Shown piece by piece: positions 46,190 to 55,583 of a stretch of 64,000 nucleotides of DNA; the stretch's first letter is position 1, and the number at the start of each line of letters is the position of its first letter. Position numbers and translations under genes: made by a program. Origin of the DNA: JAXGQD01 sp964574395 (GTDB lineage Bacteria; Bacillota; Clostridia; Saccharofermentanales; Fastidiosipilaceae); the NCBI GenBank assembly GCA_964574395.1, contig CAZNNL010000002.1:1-64000 (forward strand), given 5' to 3'. The notes under the pieces are model-generated. The model saw only the letters and a list, made by a program, of their open reading frames with translations. It ran no database searches and was not told the origin of the DNA.

Positions 46190-46277
46190 ATATATTTCTG
46201 TTTAGTTCTATCTGAAATGAGATTTTGTTAAGTGAATTAGCAAGCAAGTTTTGCTTACTTGTATTTAGGAGGCACGC

Positions 46278-47147
46278 ATGGAAAAAATAAAAGTAGGGAT
46301 AATTGGACCAGGAAACATTGGTCTAGATCTCTTACAAAAAATCCGCAGGAGCGAATACCTTGAGCCAGCCATGGTGATTAATGTTTTTCGTTCTAAGGGT
46401 ATAGAGTATTGTGAAAGTTTAGGAATCCCAACTGGCACGGAAGGCATAAAAGACCTTTTGCCAATGAAAGACATAGATATAGTTTTCGACTGTACAAGCG
46501 CAACCGCACACGCAGAACATGCCCCCTTACTGAGAGAAGCAGGCTTTTTTACGATTGACCTGACTCCGGCAGCGGTCGGCCCCTATCTCATTCCAGCTGT
46601 TAATCTTGGTGATGATTTATTGGAGTTGGACAACGTAAATATGGTAACTTGCGCTGGTCAAGCAATCGTTCCTATTATGGCGGCCATCAACGAAGTCGCA
46701 GATGTTAGCTACGGTGAGATAGTTGCATCCATTGCCAGCAAAAGTGCAGGGCCTGGAACGAGAGCTAATATCGATGAATTTACGGAGACGACCAAAACAG
46801 CTTTGGAAAAGGCCGGTGGCGCAGATAAAGCGAAAGCGATTATTATTTTAAATCCTGCAGAACCACCAATTCATATGCGAAACACGATACATGCCAAAGT
46901 GAAAAAACCAGATTTAGAAAAAATCACTGAAGCTATCGAGGCAATGGTCAAGAATATTCAAAAATATGTGCCAGGCTATGAAATGATAATGGCACCAATT
47001 ATGAATGAAGACGTTGTTTCCTGCATTATTCAAGTTGAAGGTTTAGGCGATTATCTCCCAAAATACTCAGGTAATTTGGATATTATTACATGTGCTGCTG
47101 TTGAAACGGCGGAAGCATATGCCAAGAAGAAACATGGGAGGAAGTAG
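46278..47147 (+). CDS. Acylating acetaldehyde dehydrogenase (XylQ/DmpF type)
   Basis: The 289-residue enzyme oxidises acetaldehyde to acetyl-CoA with NAD and CoA. It has an N-terminal Rossmann motif VGIIGPGNIGLDL and catalytic Cys125 in MVTCAGQAIVP. It would form a channelled complex with the aldolase encoded next door. The start has a strong AGGAGG. The last residues overlap nothing, and the aldolase ATG follows the stop after four bases. Confidence 0.94.
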   Translation: MEKIKVGIIGPGNIGLDLLQKIRRSEYLEPAMVINVFRSKGIEYCESLGIPTGTEGIKDLLPMKDIDIVFDCTSATAHAEHAPLLREAGFFTIDLTPAAVGPYLIPAVNLGDDLLELDNVNMVTCAGQAIVPIMAAINEVADVSYGEIVASIASKSAGPGTRANIDEFTETTKTALEKAGGADKAKAIIILNPAEPPIHMRNTIHAKVKKPDLEKITEAIEAMVKNIQKYVPGYEMIMAPIMNEDVVSCIIQVEGLGDYLPKYSGNLDIITCAAVETAEAYAKKKHGRK

Positions 47148-47151
47148 CAAG

Positions 47152-48159
47152 ATGATTAAACTATGTGACACAACCTTACGTGATGGAAGCCATTCGGTCA
47201 TGCATCGCTTTACACTAGAAGATATAAAATCAGTGGCAAAAGCACTAGACGAAGCAGGCATTGACATGATTGAAGTGGGACACGGTGATGGCATCAGTGG
47301 CTCGACCATCAATTATGGCTTCGCTCTACATACGGATGGTGAACTGCTTTCAGCTGCTGCCTCTGTCATAAAAAAAGCGAAATTAGCAGCGCTTTTGCTG
47401 CCAGGCATTGGAACAGTAGAAGATCTAGAAGCACTACATGCACTTGGTATCAAGGCTGTCCGCGTGGCTACGCACGTGACGGAAGCGGATGTTTCAGCCC
47501 AACATATTAAAGCAGCCCGAGAAATGGGTCTGTTTACTGTGGGATTCTTGATGATGTCTCACATGGCTCCGGTCGAAAGAGTGGTGGAAGAAGCGAAGAA
47601 AATGGAAAGCTATGGCGCCGAAGTAGTCTATGTTACGGATTCTGGAGGTGCAATGCTGCCTGATGAAGTGAAACGTAAAATCTCAGCCGTGAAGGAAGCC
47701 ATTGCGGTTCCTGTTGGCCATCATGCACATCACAATTTAGGCTTGGCAGTGGCTAACAGTTTAGCTGCCATTGAGGCAGGTGCTACTTACATCGATGGCT
47801 CTTTAGCTGGCTTAGGGGCTGGCGCAGGTAATACACCTACGGAAATGCTGCTTGCTGCTCTCAATAAAGCAGGCGTAGAACATGGCGCTGACCTCTTTAA
47901 AACCATGGATGCTGCGCAACTTGAGCTAAAACCAATTCTCAATCGCATCGGTTGTCCCTACCACGGCAATCACGATGCTTTGATGGTAGGTTATGCAGGT
48001 GTATACTCCAGCTTTATGCTACATGCAAGGCGTGCGTCTGAACGCTTTGGTATTGATGTGAGAGATATATTAATCGAACTTGGCAGACTTGGCGCTGTTG
48101 GTGGGCAAGAAGATATGATTTTGGAAGTTGCCAATAGACTGAGCAAACAAGCACAATAA
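47152..48159 (+). CDS. 4-hydroxy-2-oxovalerate aldolase (XylK/DmpG type)
   Basis: The 335-residue TIM-barrel aldolase cleaves 4-hydroxy-2-oxovalerate to pyruvate and acetaldehyde, which passes to the neighbouring dehydrogenase. It has the HMGL-like opening LCDTTLRDGSHSV (metal Asp), a metal-binding GHHAHHNLGLAVANS segment and the GSLAGLGAGAGNTPTE motif. ATG 47152 follows GGAGG inside the end of the previous gene. The frame also opens earlier, at 47092, but without a ribosome site. Confidence 0.94.
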   Translation: MIKLCDTTLRDGSHSVMHRFTLEDIKSVAKALDEAGIDMIEVGHGDGISGSTINYGFALHTDGELLSAAASVIKKAKLAALLLPGIGTVEDLEALHALGIKAVRVATHVTEADVSAQHIKAAREMGLFTVGFLMMSHMAPVERVVEEAKKMESYGAEVVYVTDSGGAMLPDEVKRKISAVKEAIAVPVGHHAHHNLGLAVANSLAAIEAGATYIDGSLAGLGAGAGNTPTEMLLAALNKAGVEHGADLFKTMDAAQLELKPILNRIGCPYHGNHDALMVGYAGVYSSFMLHARRASERFGIDVRDILIELGRLGAVGGQEDMILEVANRLSKQAQ

Positions 48160-48184
48160 GGCATTCTTTTAAGGAATTTTTGGC

Positions 48185-48213
48185 AAAAGTATCGCTTAGG
48201 CGGTACTTTTTGC
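48185..48213 (+). terminator. Terminator of the catechol cluster
   Basis: An 11-bp stem with one wobble (AAAAGTATCGC / GCGGTACTTTT) and a TTAG loop runs into T residues. It closes the cluster just before ymdB. Confidence 0.82.
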
Positions 48214-48262
48214 TATTATGTCTTAGAATAACGTGAGTTTTGTTGATAGAAAGCAGGTCTAG

Positions 48263-49051
48263 GTGAATATCATCTTTATTGGGGACGTTGTAGGCAATGC
48301 AGCCATCAAGGCTATAGCCTCCGAACTACCAATGTTAAAACAGAAATATAATACACAATTTGTTATAGCCAACGGTGAAAATGTTGCCGGTGGTCTTGGC
48401 CTAACTCCTCAAACAGCCGCACAATTGTATGATGCCGGTGTAAATGTCATTACCTTAGGCAACCATACCTGGTCTAAACATGATCTTCAAAAGACCATTG
48501 AGCAAGATGCAAATATTCTTAGACCAGCTAATGGACTAGCCACTTGGCCGGGTAGAGGTTTTGCGATTTATCAAGTAGGGGCTTATAAACTTGCGGTCAT
48601 TAATCTGCTGGGTCAAGTCTACATGTCTCCAGTGCAGTCTCCTTTTGCCGAACTTGAACGCATCCTGGCGCTTTTAAAGAAAGAATCTGTAAAACATATA
48701 CTGATCGATTTTCATGCCGAAGCCAGTGCCGAAAAAATGGCATTAGCATACAGTGTTGCAGGAAAAGTCAGTGCGGTCTGTGGCACGCACACGCATGTGC
48801 AAACGGCAGATGAACGCATTCTTCGTGATTTCACAGCTTACATAACTGACGTAGGCATGACTGGTCCCACTGAAAGCATTATCGGAATGCATATCGAAAG
48901 CTCACTGCGTAGACTGGCGGACCAAATGCCAGCACGTTACCTTCTCGCAGAAGGCCCTATAAGTTTTCAGGCGGTCGCGCTTCGCTTAGATGACGCAACA
49001 GGAAAATGCACAAACATTGAACGCATAAATTTAAAAGCAAAAACATATTGA
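48263..49051 (+). CDS. YmdB-type metallophosphoesterase
   Basis: The 262-residue protein matches the YmdB/TIGR00282 family of dinuclear-metal phosphodiesterases, which affect biofilm and motility in Bacillus. Metal sites are FIGDVVG (Asp), GENVAGG, LGNHTWSKHD and GTHTHVQTAD, and the catalytic-region motif DFHAEASAEKMA is present. The GTG start is preceded by CAGG. YmdB is normally next to rny; here the catechol cluster lies between. Confidence 0.92.
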   Translation: MNIIFIGDVVGNAAIKAIASELPMLKQKYNTQFVIANGENVAGGLGLTPQTAAQLYDAGVNVITLGNHTWSKHDLQKTIEQDANILRPANGLATWPGRGFAIYQVGAYKLAVINLLGQVYMSPVQSPFAELERILALLKKESVKHILIDFHAEASAEKMALAYSVAGKVSAVCGTHTHVQTADERILRDFTAYITDVGMTGPTESIIGMHIESSLRRLADQMPARYLLAEGPISFQAVALRLDDATGKCTNIERINLKAKTY

Positions 49052-49071
49052 AAAGATGAGACTTAAATAAG

Positions 49072-49623
49072 ATGAGCGAAAACAAGCAAAAAAACAATAA
49101 ATACACACTAATAGCTTACATTGGATTGGCCGTATTAATAATCTTGGACCAAATCACAAAAATAGTCATTGATAGAAACCTCAGCGAGACGGATAGCATA
49201 ACAGTTATTCCGCAATTCTTGTATTTAGATAAAACCTACAACCGCGGCGCGGCATTCAGCTTTTTGGCTGGACAGGAATGGGGCATTTATATACTTTCGG
49301 CAATCTCAGTTTTAGCTGGCATAGTCTTTATTTATTTTGTTTACCGTGCTAAATCGAAACTGGGTAAATACTTATTTGTAATGCTTGCTGCAGGGACAAT
49401 TGGAAACGGCATAGACAGAATCCTAAATGGCTACGTTTTAGATTTTATTGACACGCATTTTGGTGCGTATATTTTCCCTACCTTTAACGTGGCTGACTGT
49501 TATTTGACCGTCCACGTTATTCTCATACTCATTTTAGTATTGGCAAAAAAATACGATCCCGAACGCGACCTTGATCTCTACTTCGATAAACCTGCGACAA
49601 CGGAGCCGCCTAATGAAGAATGA
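49072..49623 (+). CDS. lspA: Lipoprotein signal peptidase
   Basis: The 183-residue membrane aspartic protease cuts lipoprotein signal peptides. It has four hydrophobic helices, with the catalytic Asp residues in GNGIDRI and FNVADCY, and the conserved NRGAAFSF segment. The C-terminal tail is longer and charged. It overlaps the next gene by 11 bases. Confidence 0.95.
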   Translation: MSENKQKNNKYTLIAYIGLAVLIILDQITKIVIDRNLSETDSITVIPQFLYLDKTYNRGAAFSFLAGQEWGIYILSAISVLAGIVFIYFVYRAKSKLGKYLFVMLAAGTIGNGIDRILNGYVLDFIDTHFGAYIFPTFNVADCYLTVHVILILILVLAKKYDPERDLDLYFDKPATTEPPNEE

Positions 49624-50551
49624 AAAGATTGGAATTTGGCAATTTGTTCCCGAAGCTGCAGGAGAACGTGCAGATGTATATTTGCTAAGACAAATTGAGT
49701 TGAAGCGTCCCGGAACGACGAGAGCGCAACTTAAACAATGGTTTAGCGATGGTCACATTAGCAGTTTAGGGAAAAGTATAAAAAGCGGAGAAAAAACCCG
49801 GATCGGCCGCATGATAGAAGTGCGCCCGCCTCAAGCACCAACAATCGCTGAATTACCCCTCCCGCAAGCAATGGAGCTTGACATACGCTATGAAGACGAC
49901 TACCTCTTAGTAATAAATAAGCCTCAAGGACTTGTTGTGCATCCGGCCGTTGGGCATGCGCAAGACACTCTGGTCAACGGGCTTCTGTATCATTACGGAG
50001 AAAATTTGTCCGATGCACAAGGTGTATTTAGGCCAGGCATTGTACATCGTATTGATAAAGATACGTCCGGCCTCTTGCTTATTGTTAAAGATGTTAAAGT
50101 GCATGCCAAACTTGCCAATGCTTTGCGTAAGCATGAAATAAAACGCCACTACATGGCCTTAGTGTATGGGCATGTGTCTGCTGAATCAGGGACTATCGAT
50201 GCACCGATTGGACGTGCGGCAGGGGACCGTCAGAAAATGGCCGTAAGGGCAGATGGTCGTGCTGCGGTTACACATTTTGCCATTAATGAAAAACTTAGGG
50301 GCATGACTTTGCTTGACTTGGATTTAGAGACAGGCAGAACACATCAAATCCGTGTTCATTTGAAGTACATTGGACATCCAATCGTAGCCGATTCTGTATA
50401 TGCACCCAAAGGCAATACTTATGGCTTGAAGGGACAAGCGCTGCACGCTTCCAGACTCGAATTTGTTCATCCTGTCAGCAACGAAGTAGTAAGAGTTGAA
50501 GCAGAACTTCCTAATTATATGCGTGATTTAATCGAGCAAGAGAGACTTTGA
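49613..50551 (+). CDS. RluD-type pseudouridine synthase
   Basis: The product (312 residues) has an N-terminal S4-like domain (about 15-85) and the RluA catalytic domain with the Asp in GIVHRIDKDTSGLLL and the motif GRTHQIRVHLKYIGHPIVAD in two parts. Its position directly after lspA is the common Bacillota order for rluD (ylyB). The start is ATG 49613, inside lspA; the frame open from 49571 is upstream of any ribosome site. Confidence 0.93.
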   Translation: MKNEKIGIWQFVPEAAGERADVYLLRQIELKRPGTTRAQLKQWFSDGHISSLGKSIKSGEKTRIGRMIEVRPPQAPTIAELPLPQAMELDIRYEDDYLLVINKPQGLVVHPAVGHAQDTLVNGLLYHYGENLSDAQGVFRPGIVHRIDKDTSGLLLIVKDVKVHAKLANALRKHEIKRHYMALVYGHVSAESGTIDAPIGRAAGDRQKMAVRADGRAAVTHFAINEKLRGMTLLDLDLETGRTHQIRVHLKYIGHPIVADSVYAPKGNTYGLKGQALHASRLEFVHPVSNEVVRVEAELPNYMRDLIEQERL

Positions 50552-50637
50552 ATGCGCCGCAACAACTTTGTTTAGTGAATAAGTAGTACCGAAAAGTGTA
50601 CAATTAGACTTACAGTATTTTATGTAAAGGAAAATGG

Positions 50638-51612
50638 ATGGAAGAAAAATTATTCATTGATGATATTAATGACTTACGCACGCTGAGCGGCACCTTAAAT
50701 ACTAATTTTCAAGAACTGGAAAAACAGTTGCACGTTCAAATCGAAGCAGCTGAAGATGGTCTGGCGATAAGAGGTGAGAAAGAACCCGTTGAAGCTGCGC
50801 ATGCAATTTTAGAAAAAATGCTCCATCTAAAACGCACTGGGATAGCGCCCGATGCACATGCCGTTCATTATTTAACAGAAAAAGCAGTGGAACAAAAGCT
50901 AAGTGACGTGCGGAGTTTTTCGCCCAATACCGTTTGCATAACTGCTAAAGGCAGGCCGATTAGTAGTAAAACACAAGGACAGACACGGTATATTGAGGCG
51001 ATGCGTAAAAATGAGGTGACCTTTGCGGTTGGTCCTGCAGGTACTGGCAAAACTTTCCTCGCCGTCGCCATGGCTGTGCAAGCGTTCAGACAACAAGAGG
51101 TCGAGCGCATCATTCTTACGCGCCCAGCGGTTGAGGCTGGTGAAAAGTTAGGCTTTTTGCCAGGCGATTTACAAACAAAAGTAGACCCCTACATGCGCCC
51201 TTTGTATGATGCGTTATTTGAACTGATGGGTGCCGAACAATATACGAAAAACCTTGAAAAAGGCGTCATCGAAGTCTCGCCTTTGGCTTATATGCGTGGA
51301 CGCACACTGGATTCTTCTTTTATCATTCTGGATGAAGCTCAGAATACGACGATGGAACAAATGAAAATGTTTCTAACCCGAATCGGTTTCAATTCCAAAG
51401 CGGTTATTACGGGTGATGTAACCCAAATCGACTTGCCCCATGATAAAAAATCTGGACTTAAGGGCGTTAGGCAAATATTAAAAGCTGTAGAGGGGCTAAG
51501 CTTCATTGATTTGGACCAAAGCGACGTGGTGCGCAATGGTTTAGTACAGCGTATCATTAGAGCATATGAAGCGTATGACAAAGGAGGACGCACGCATGGC
51601 TCGTTTACCTAA
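50638..51612 (+). CDS. PhoH-family ATPase
   Basis: The 324-residue protein has an N-terminal KH-like region (about 1-90) and a P-loop domain with GPAGTGKTFLA and the DEXQ-type segment IILDEAQNTTMEQMK, plus the GDVTQIDLP motif. It is an RNA-associated ATPase or helicase of uncertain role in rRNA maturation. It is part of the phoH-HD-ybeY-era-recO run. The final 17 bases overlap the next gene. Confidence 0.93.
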   Translation: MEEKLFIDDINDLRTLSGTLNTNFQELEKQLHVQIEAAEDGLAIRGEKEPVEAAHAILEKMLHLKRTGIAPDAHAVHYLTEKAVEQKLSDVRSFSPNTVCITAKGRPISSKTQGQTRYIEAMRKNEVTFAVGPAGTGKTFLAVAMAVQAFRQQEVERIILTRPAVEAGEKLGFLPGDLQTKVDPYMRPLYDALFELMGAEQYTKNLEKGVIEVSPLAYMRGRTLDSSFIILDEAQNTTMEQMKMFLTRIGFNSKAVITGDVTQIDLPHDKKSGLKGVRQILKAVEGLSFIDLDQSDVVRNGLVQRIIRAYEAYDKGGRTHGSFT

Positions 51613-54046
51613 ACTCGGTAAGGATAAGCCGAGCATCAGGCCACCTAAGACGGCACTAATTAATAGTGACAAAAGTCTGAATAATAAAGTCAATAATGCT
51701 GATAATCCAGATGAGTTAACAACAGTCAGCAAGCGTATTCAAGCGTTCTTTAGTCGCTATATTATCCAGCATCTAGCCGAGATTTTCTTGTATATCTTTT
51801 TGGTAGTTGTTTTGACTGGCTTTACATACATTGTCTCTTTGCCACAGCGCTACAGCATTCAGATTGGAGATGTTTCACCGGTTGACATAACATCTACTAG
51901 GGACATTGTAGATCGAGAGACAACTAATCGCCGTGCCGAACAAGCCGCAATAAATGTTCCTCAAGTTTACAAGCGTGCAGTAGAGGAGTCCGATGCCTCC
52001 GTGGGACGCGTGCAAACATTCTATGCAATTGTTGATCAAACGCGTACTGAACTGAGAGAAATTGCTACGCCAAAAGAAACCACAAGTACTGTGGCACCAA
52101 CAACAGCAAGCAATCCACCTAGTACTACGGAAGCTCCACCGGCAGGTGGCGGGGGCGGTGATATTACAAGCGAAACAAGCGGGGCGGCTGCGGTTGCAGA
52201 AACAACAGTGGCTGTTACTGAAACAACGGTAAGTGTGGCAGCGACTACTATTCCCGTAAGCTACACAACGGCTCAGATTGATCAATATGCACAGATACTA
52301 ATAGCGCGCACAAAATCTCAGTTGGGACTCGAACTTCTGACACAACATGCAACGATGCTGGTCAGCTTAGAAGATTCTTTTTACCAAAGCATTAAAGAAC
52401 AGTCCATAACGATCGCACAACAAATCATGAGCGAAGCACATGATAGTGCAGGCTTAAATACGCAAATTGAGGCGCGTGTTAAAGCGCTGACATCAAGTGT
52501 TAATGTTTACATCAATGAGTACGCCACCGTGGCAAATGTCTTAACAGCCTTCCTTAGACCAAACATTGTTTTAGATGAAGAAGCTACGGTTAAAGCGCGC
52601 GAAGCAGAGAGTGCGCGTATTTTTAACAATCCCACCATGATTCCTGCTGGTACAAGAATCCTTAATGTCGGTGATGTAATCGATGTAAAAACATATGAAT
52701 ACCTTGAAGAGTTGAACCTCATTCAGCAGCCAGGGATAGAGTATTCTTTACTATTACAGATTTTGATTCTTATAAGCGTTATCGTTTTGTCTATTATTCT
52801 GTTTTTAGTACTACGGCTAAAAGCCCAAGCAGCAAGTAATCGCGATTTGCTTTTGATAGGAATTACAATACTAGTAACTTATGTACTAGCCGCATTCCTT
52901 AGTAAATTCTCTGTTTATGCAGCTCCAATCTATTTCTTGGCCATCGTACTAACTATTCATTTCAGCTTTGAAATTGGCTTTATTATTGCAGTATTGACTA
53001 CCATAGCCTCTATCCCTTTCATTCCCACGCCTGGAGCACTCTTTCCCATACTGTTTGGACTTTTTTGTATTGCGCTCATGACCGAAGAACTCAGCAAGCT
53101 GAGAAGCACGGCTTGGCTTATTGCAATCTCAATTTTTAGTCCTGGTCTCATGGTTACCATCTATGGTGCCTTAGTCAAAAATCCATGGGGAACCATTGGC
53201 CAAAATGCGCTCATAGCAGGACTTTGTGGTGGTCTCTGTGCCGTCGCCGCACTGGGTATTCAACCAGTTTTAGAGATGCTAAGTTCATCGGTATCTGCCA
53301 CCCATTTGATTAAACTCGCTCAACCTAGTCAGCCCTTACTAAGACGACTGTTTTTGGAAGCGCCTGGTACTTATCAGCATTCCATGATGGTTGCTAACTT
53401 AGCAGAAAAGGGTGCGGAAGTCATTGGTGCTGATTCACTCCTTGTACGTGTTGGTGCATACTATCATGATATTGGCAAAATGGATCACCCCGAAGTTTTC
53501 ACCGAGAACCAAACCGACTATAATCCACATGACTACTTGAGTCCGGAAGAAAGCGTAGCGCTCATTATTGGCCATGTAGAGGGCGGATTAAAAACAGCCA
53601 GGCGTCATAGATTGCCTTTGCCATTACAAAATTTCATCAAAGAGCATCATGGTAATACCTTGCAAGCCTCCTTCTTCTACAAAGTGCAAGAAGAAGCCGA
53701 AGAACGTGGTGAAGTAGCCCCTAACGAAGATGACTATCGTTATCCCTGGCCCATACCAAGTTCAAAAGAGACGGCAATAGTTATGCTAGCCGATTCACTT
53801 GAAGCCGCAATTCGTTCAACGCAGACGAAGGACTTGGCTGGTGCAGAAAAAGTTGCGCGCAACATTGTAAAAATCAAAAATGAACAAAACCAACTGATAA
53901 ATTCAGGCTTGTCCTATCAAGAAGTCGAAGAACTTGTACTATCCTTTGTACAGACTTATCAGGGGCAGTTCCACGAAAGAGTGAGGTATCCGGATGCACG
54001 TCCAGTTTCTAAACACCCAAAGCAAATACAGCCTTCAAACACATAA
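51596..54046 (+). CDS. 7TM-HD (PgpH-like) cyclic-di-AMP phosphodiesterase-type protein
   Basis: The product (about 816 residues) has an N-terminal helix (about 60-82), a large extracellular domain, about seven more helices (about 375-550) and a cytoplasmic HD domain with YYHDIGKMDHPEVF and KEHHGNT. This matches the PgpH/YqfF family, which degrades c-di-AMP. A Thr/Ala/Pro-rich stretch (about residues 150-220, containing GGGGG) splits the extracellular domain and looks like a lineage-specific insertion. ATG 51596 follows AGGAGG; the earlier frame is phoH overlap. Confidence 0.9.
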   Translation: MARLPKLGKDKPSIRPPKTALINSDKSLNNKVNNADNPDELTTVSKRIQAFFSRYIIQHLAEIFLYIFLVVVLTGFTYIVSLPQRYSIQIGDVSPVDITSTRDIVDRETTNRRAEQAAINVPQVYKRAVEESDASVGRVQTFYAIVDQTRTELREIATPKETTSTVAPTTASNPPSTTEAPPAGGGGGDITSETSGAAAVAETTVAVTETTVSVAATTIPVSYTTAQIDQYAQILIARTKSQLGLELLTQHATMLVSLEDSFYQSIKEQSITIAQQIMSEAHDSAGLNTQIEARVKALTSSVNVYINEYATVANVLTAFLRPNIVLDEEATVKAREAESARIFNNPTMIPAGTRILNVGDVIDVKTYEYLEELNLIQQPGIEYSLLLQILILISVIVLSIILFLVLRLKAQAASNRDLLLIGITILVTYVLAAFLSKFSVYAAPIYFLAIVLTIHFSFEIGFIIAVLTTIASIPFIPTPGALFPILFGLFCIALMTEELSKLRSTAWLIAISIFSPGLMVTIYGALVKNPWGTIGQNALIAGLCGGLCAVAALGIQPVLEMLSSSVSATHLIKLAQPSQPLLRRLFLEAPGTYQHSMMVANLAEKGAEVIGADSLLVRVGAYYHDIGKMDHPEVFTENQTDYNPHDYLSPEESVALIIGHVEGGLKTARRHRLPLPLQNFIKEHHGNTLQASFFYKVQEEAEERGEVAPNEDDYRYPWPIPSSKETAIVMLADSLEAAIRSTQTKDLAGAEKVARNIVKIKNEQNQLINSGLSYQEVEELVLSFVQTYQGQFHERVRYPDARPVSKHPKQIQPSNT

Positions 54047-55580
54047 AGAACAGCTTACCAAGGCTTTAAACACAGCCTGGGATAGTATTCCCGCATCTTC
54101 GAAGAAGCCTTTAAAAGATGTCGAACCTGAGCTAAGTCTCAGCTTTGTCGGTCCTAGGCAGATAAAAAAACTTAACCAAGAAGCGCGGGGCGTTAATGAA
54201 ACTACCGATGTCTTGTCCTTTCCATTGCATACGTTTAATGCCGGAAAATCTCCGATAAATTTGGATGCCGCAAGCTTTTATCCGGCTGATGAGACAGCTA
54301 TGCGTGGAGACGACTTTGCTGAAGCGCAGCTTGAAGGCGGTGAGAAGCTTGCCATAAACCTTGGCGACATCGTCTTGTGCCCAGAGCGCGCACTAGATCA
54401 AGCAAACACATATGGGCATAGTTTTGAAAGAGAATTAATTTTCCTGGCCGTGCACGGCTTTTTACATCTTGTTGGCTACGATCATGAGGACAAGGCTTCT
54501 GAAAATAAAATGCGAAAGCTGCAAACAAGCCTCATGGATAAACTAGGCTATGCGTTGTTAGATGAGCACACGGTAAAAAGCGCACAAATCTCAGAAAACG
54601 ATTTGAACACTAGTGTTTACAATACGCCTAAAGGGTTTAAGTCGGGTTTTATTGCGATTGTTGGACGGCCGAATGCTGGAAAATCGACTCTGTTGAATCA
54701 ACTAAGCGGAGAATATCTAGCAATCATTTCTCACAAAGCACAAACAACACGCAGCAATATTCGTAGCATCATCGACAGCGACGAAGCACAATGCATTTTT
54801 ATTGACACGCCTGGACTGCACAGCCCTAAACACAAGTTAGGCAACTTTATGATGGAAGGTGCAAAGTCAGCAATCCACGACAGTGACGTCGTACTGCTTC
54901 TTTTAGACGCCTCCAAGCGCTATCTTACGCAACATGAGCTCGAACTTGCCAAAGAGGCTGATGCGGCTGGTAAACCTGTAATTCTGGCTATCAATAAAAT
55001 CGACTTAATAGATAAATTGGACCTTTTGCCACTCATCGACCGGCTCTCAAAAGAACTTGGTTTTCAGGCCATTGTTCCGATTTCTGCTTTGACTGGTGAT
55101 GGTGCAACCCTATTGATGGACCAGATTGTCAAGTATTTACCTGAAGGCCCTCGCTTTTATTCTGCTGACGACTATACGGACCAGACTGAACGTCAATTAG
55201 CCGCAGAACTTATTCGCGAAAAGATACTGCGTTTTACTAACCAAGAAATCCCTCATGGAACTGGAGTCATCATAACGAGCTTTGATGAAAGCTTCATTGA
55301 AGGCGCAGAAGATGCTTATGCTCGTAGCCTCGTAAAAATAACCGCTGATATTCTCTGTGAACGAGAAACACATAAAATTATTTTAATTGGCAAAAACGGC
55401 ACCATGCTAAAACGCATCGGCAGTTCCGCACGTATTTCTATCGAAGAAATGTTAGCTTGTAAAGTCTTCTTAAAACTATTTGTTAAAGTGCGTCCAGACT
55501 GGCGTAATCGCTCTGCCATTCTCAATGACCTTGGATATCAGCTCTCCAAAGAAGAAAAAGCAAGTAGAAAGAAAAAATAA
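53994..55580 (+). CDS. YbeY-Era fusion protein
   Basis: A single 528-residue frame joins two rRNA maturation proteins. Residues about 1-185 are endoribonuclease YbeY with the zinc motif His154, His158, His164 in HGFLHLVGYDH. After a short linker (about 190-215) comes GTPase Era, with the P-loop GRPNAGKST (224-232), DTPGLHSP, NKID, and a C-terminal KH domain with ILIGKNGTMLKRIG. There is no stop or frameshift between them. The usual genes between ybeY and era (dgkA, cdd) are absent. It overlaps the HD gene by 53 bases. Confidence 0.93.
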   Translation: MHVQFLNTQSKYSLQTHKEQLTKALNTAWDSIPASSKKPLKDVEPELSLSFVGPRQIKKLNQEARGVNETTDVLSFPLHTFNAGKSPINLDAASFYPADETAMRGDDFAEAQLEGGEKLAINLGDIVLCPERALDQANTYGHSFERELIFLAVHGFLHLVGYDHEDKASENKMRKLQTSLMDKLGYALLDEHTVKSAQISENDLNTSVYNTPKGFKSGFIAIVGRPNAGKSTLLNQLSGEYLAIISHKAQTTRSNIRSIIDSDEAQCIFIDTPGLHSPKHKLGNFMMEGAKSAIHDSDVVLLLLDASKRYLTQHELELAKEADAAGKPVILAINKIDLIDKLDLLPLIDRLSKELGFQAIVPISALTGDGATLLMDQIVKYLPEGPRFYSADDYTDQTERQLAAELIREKILRFTNQEIPHGTGVIITSFDESFIEGAEDAYARSLVKITADILCERETHKIILIGKNGTMLKRIGSSARISIEEMLACKVFLKLFVKVRPDWRNRSAILNDLGYQLSKEEKASRKKK

Positions 55581-55583
55581 ACG

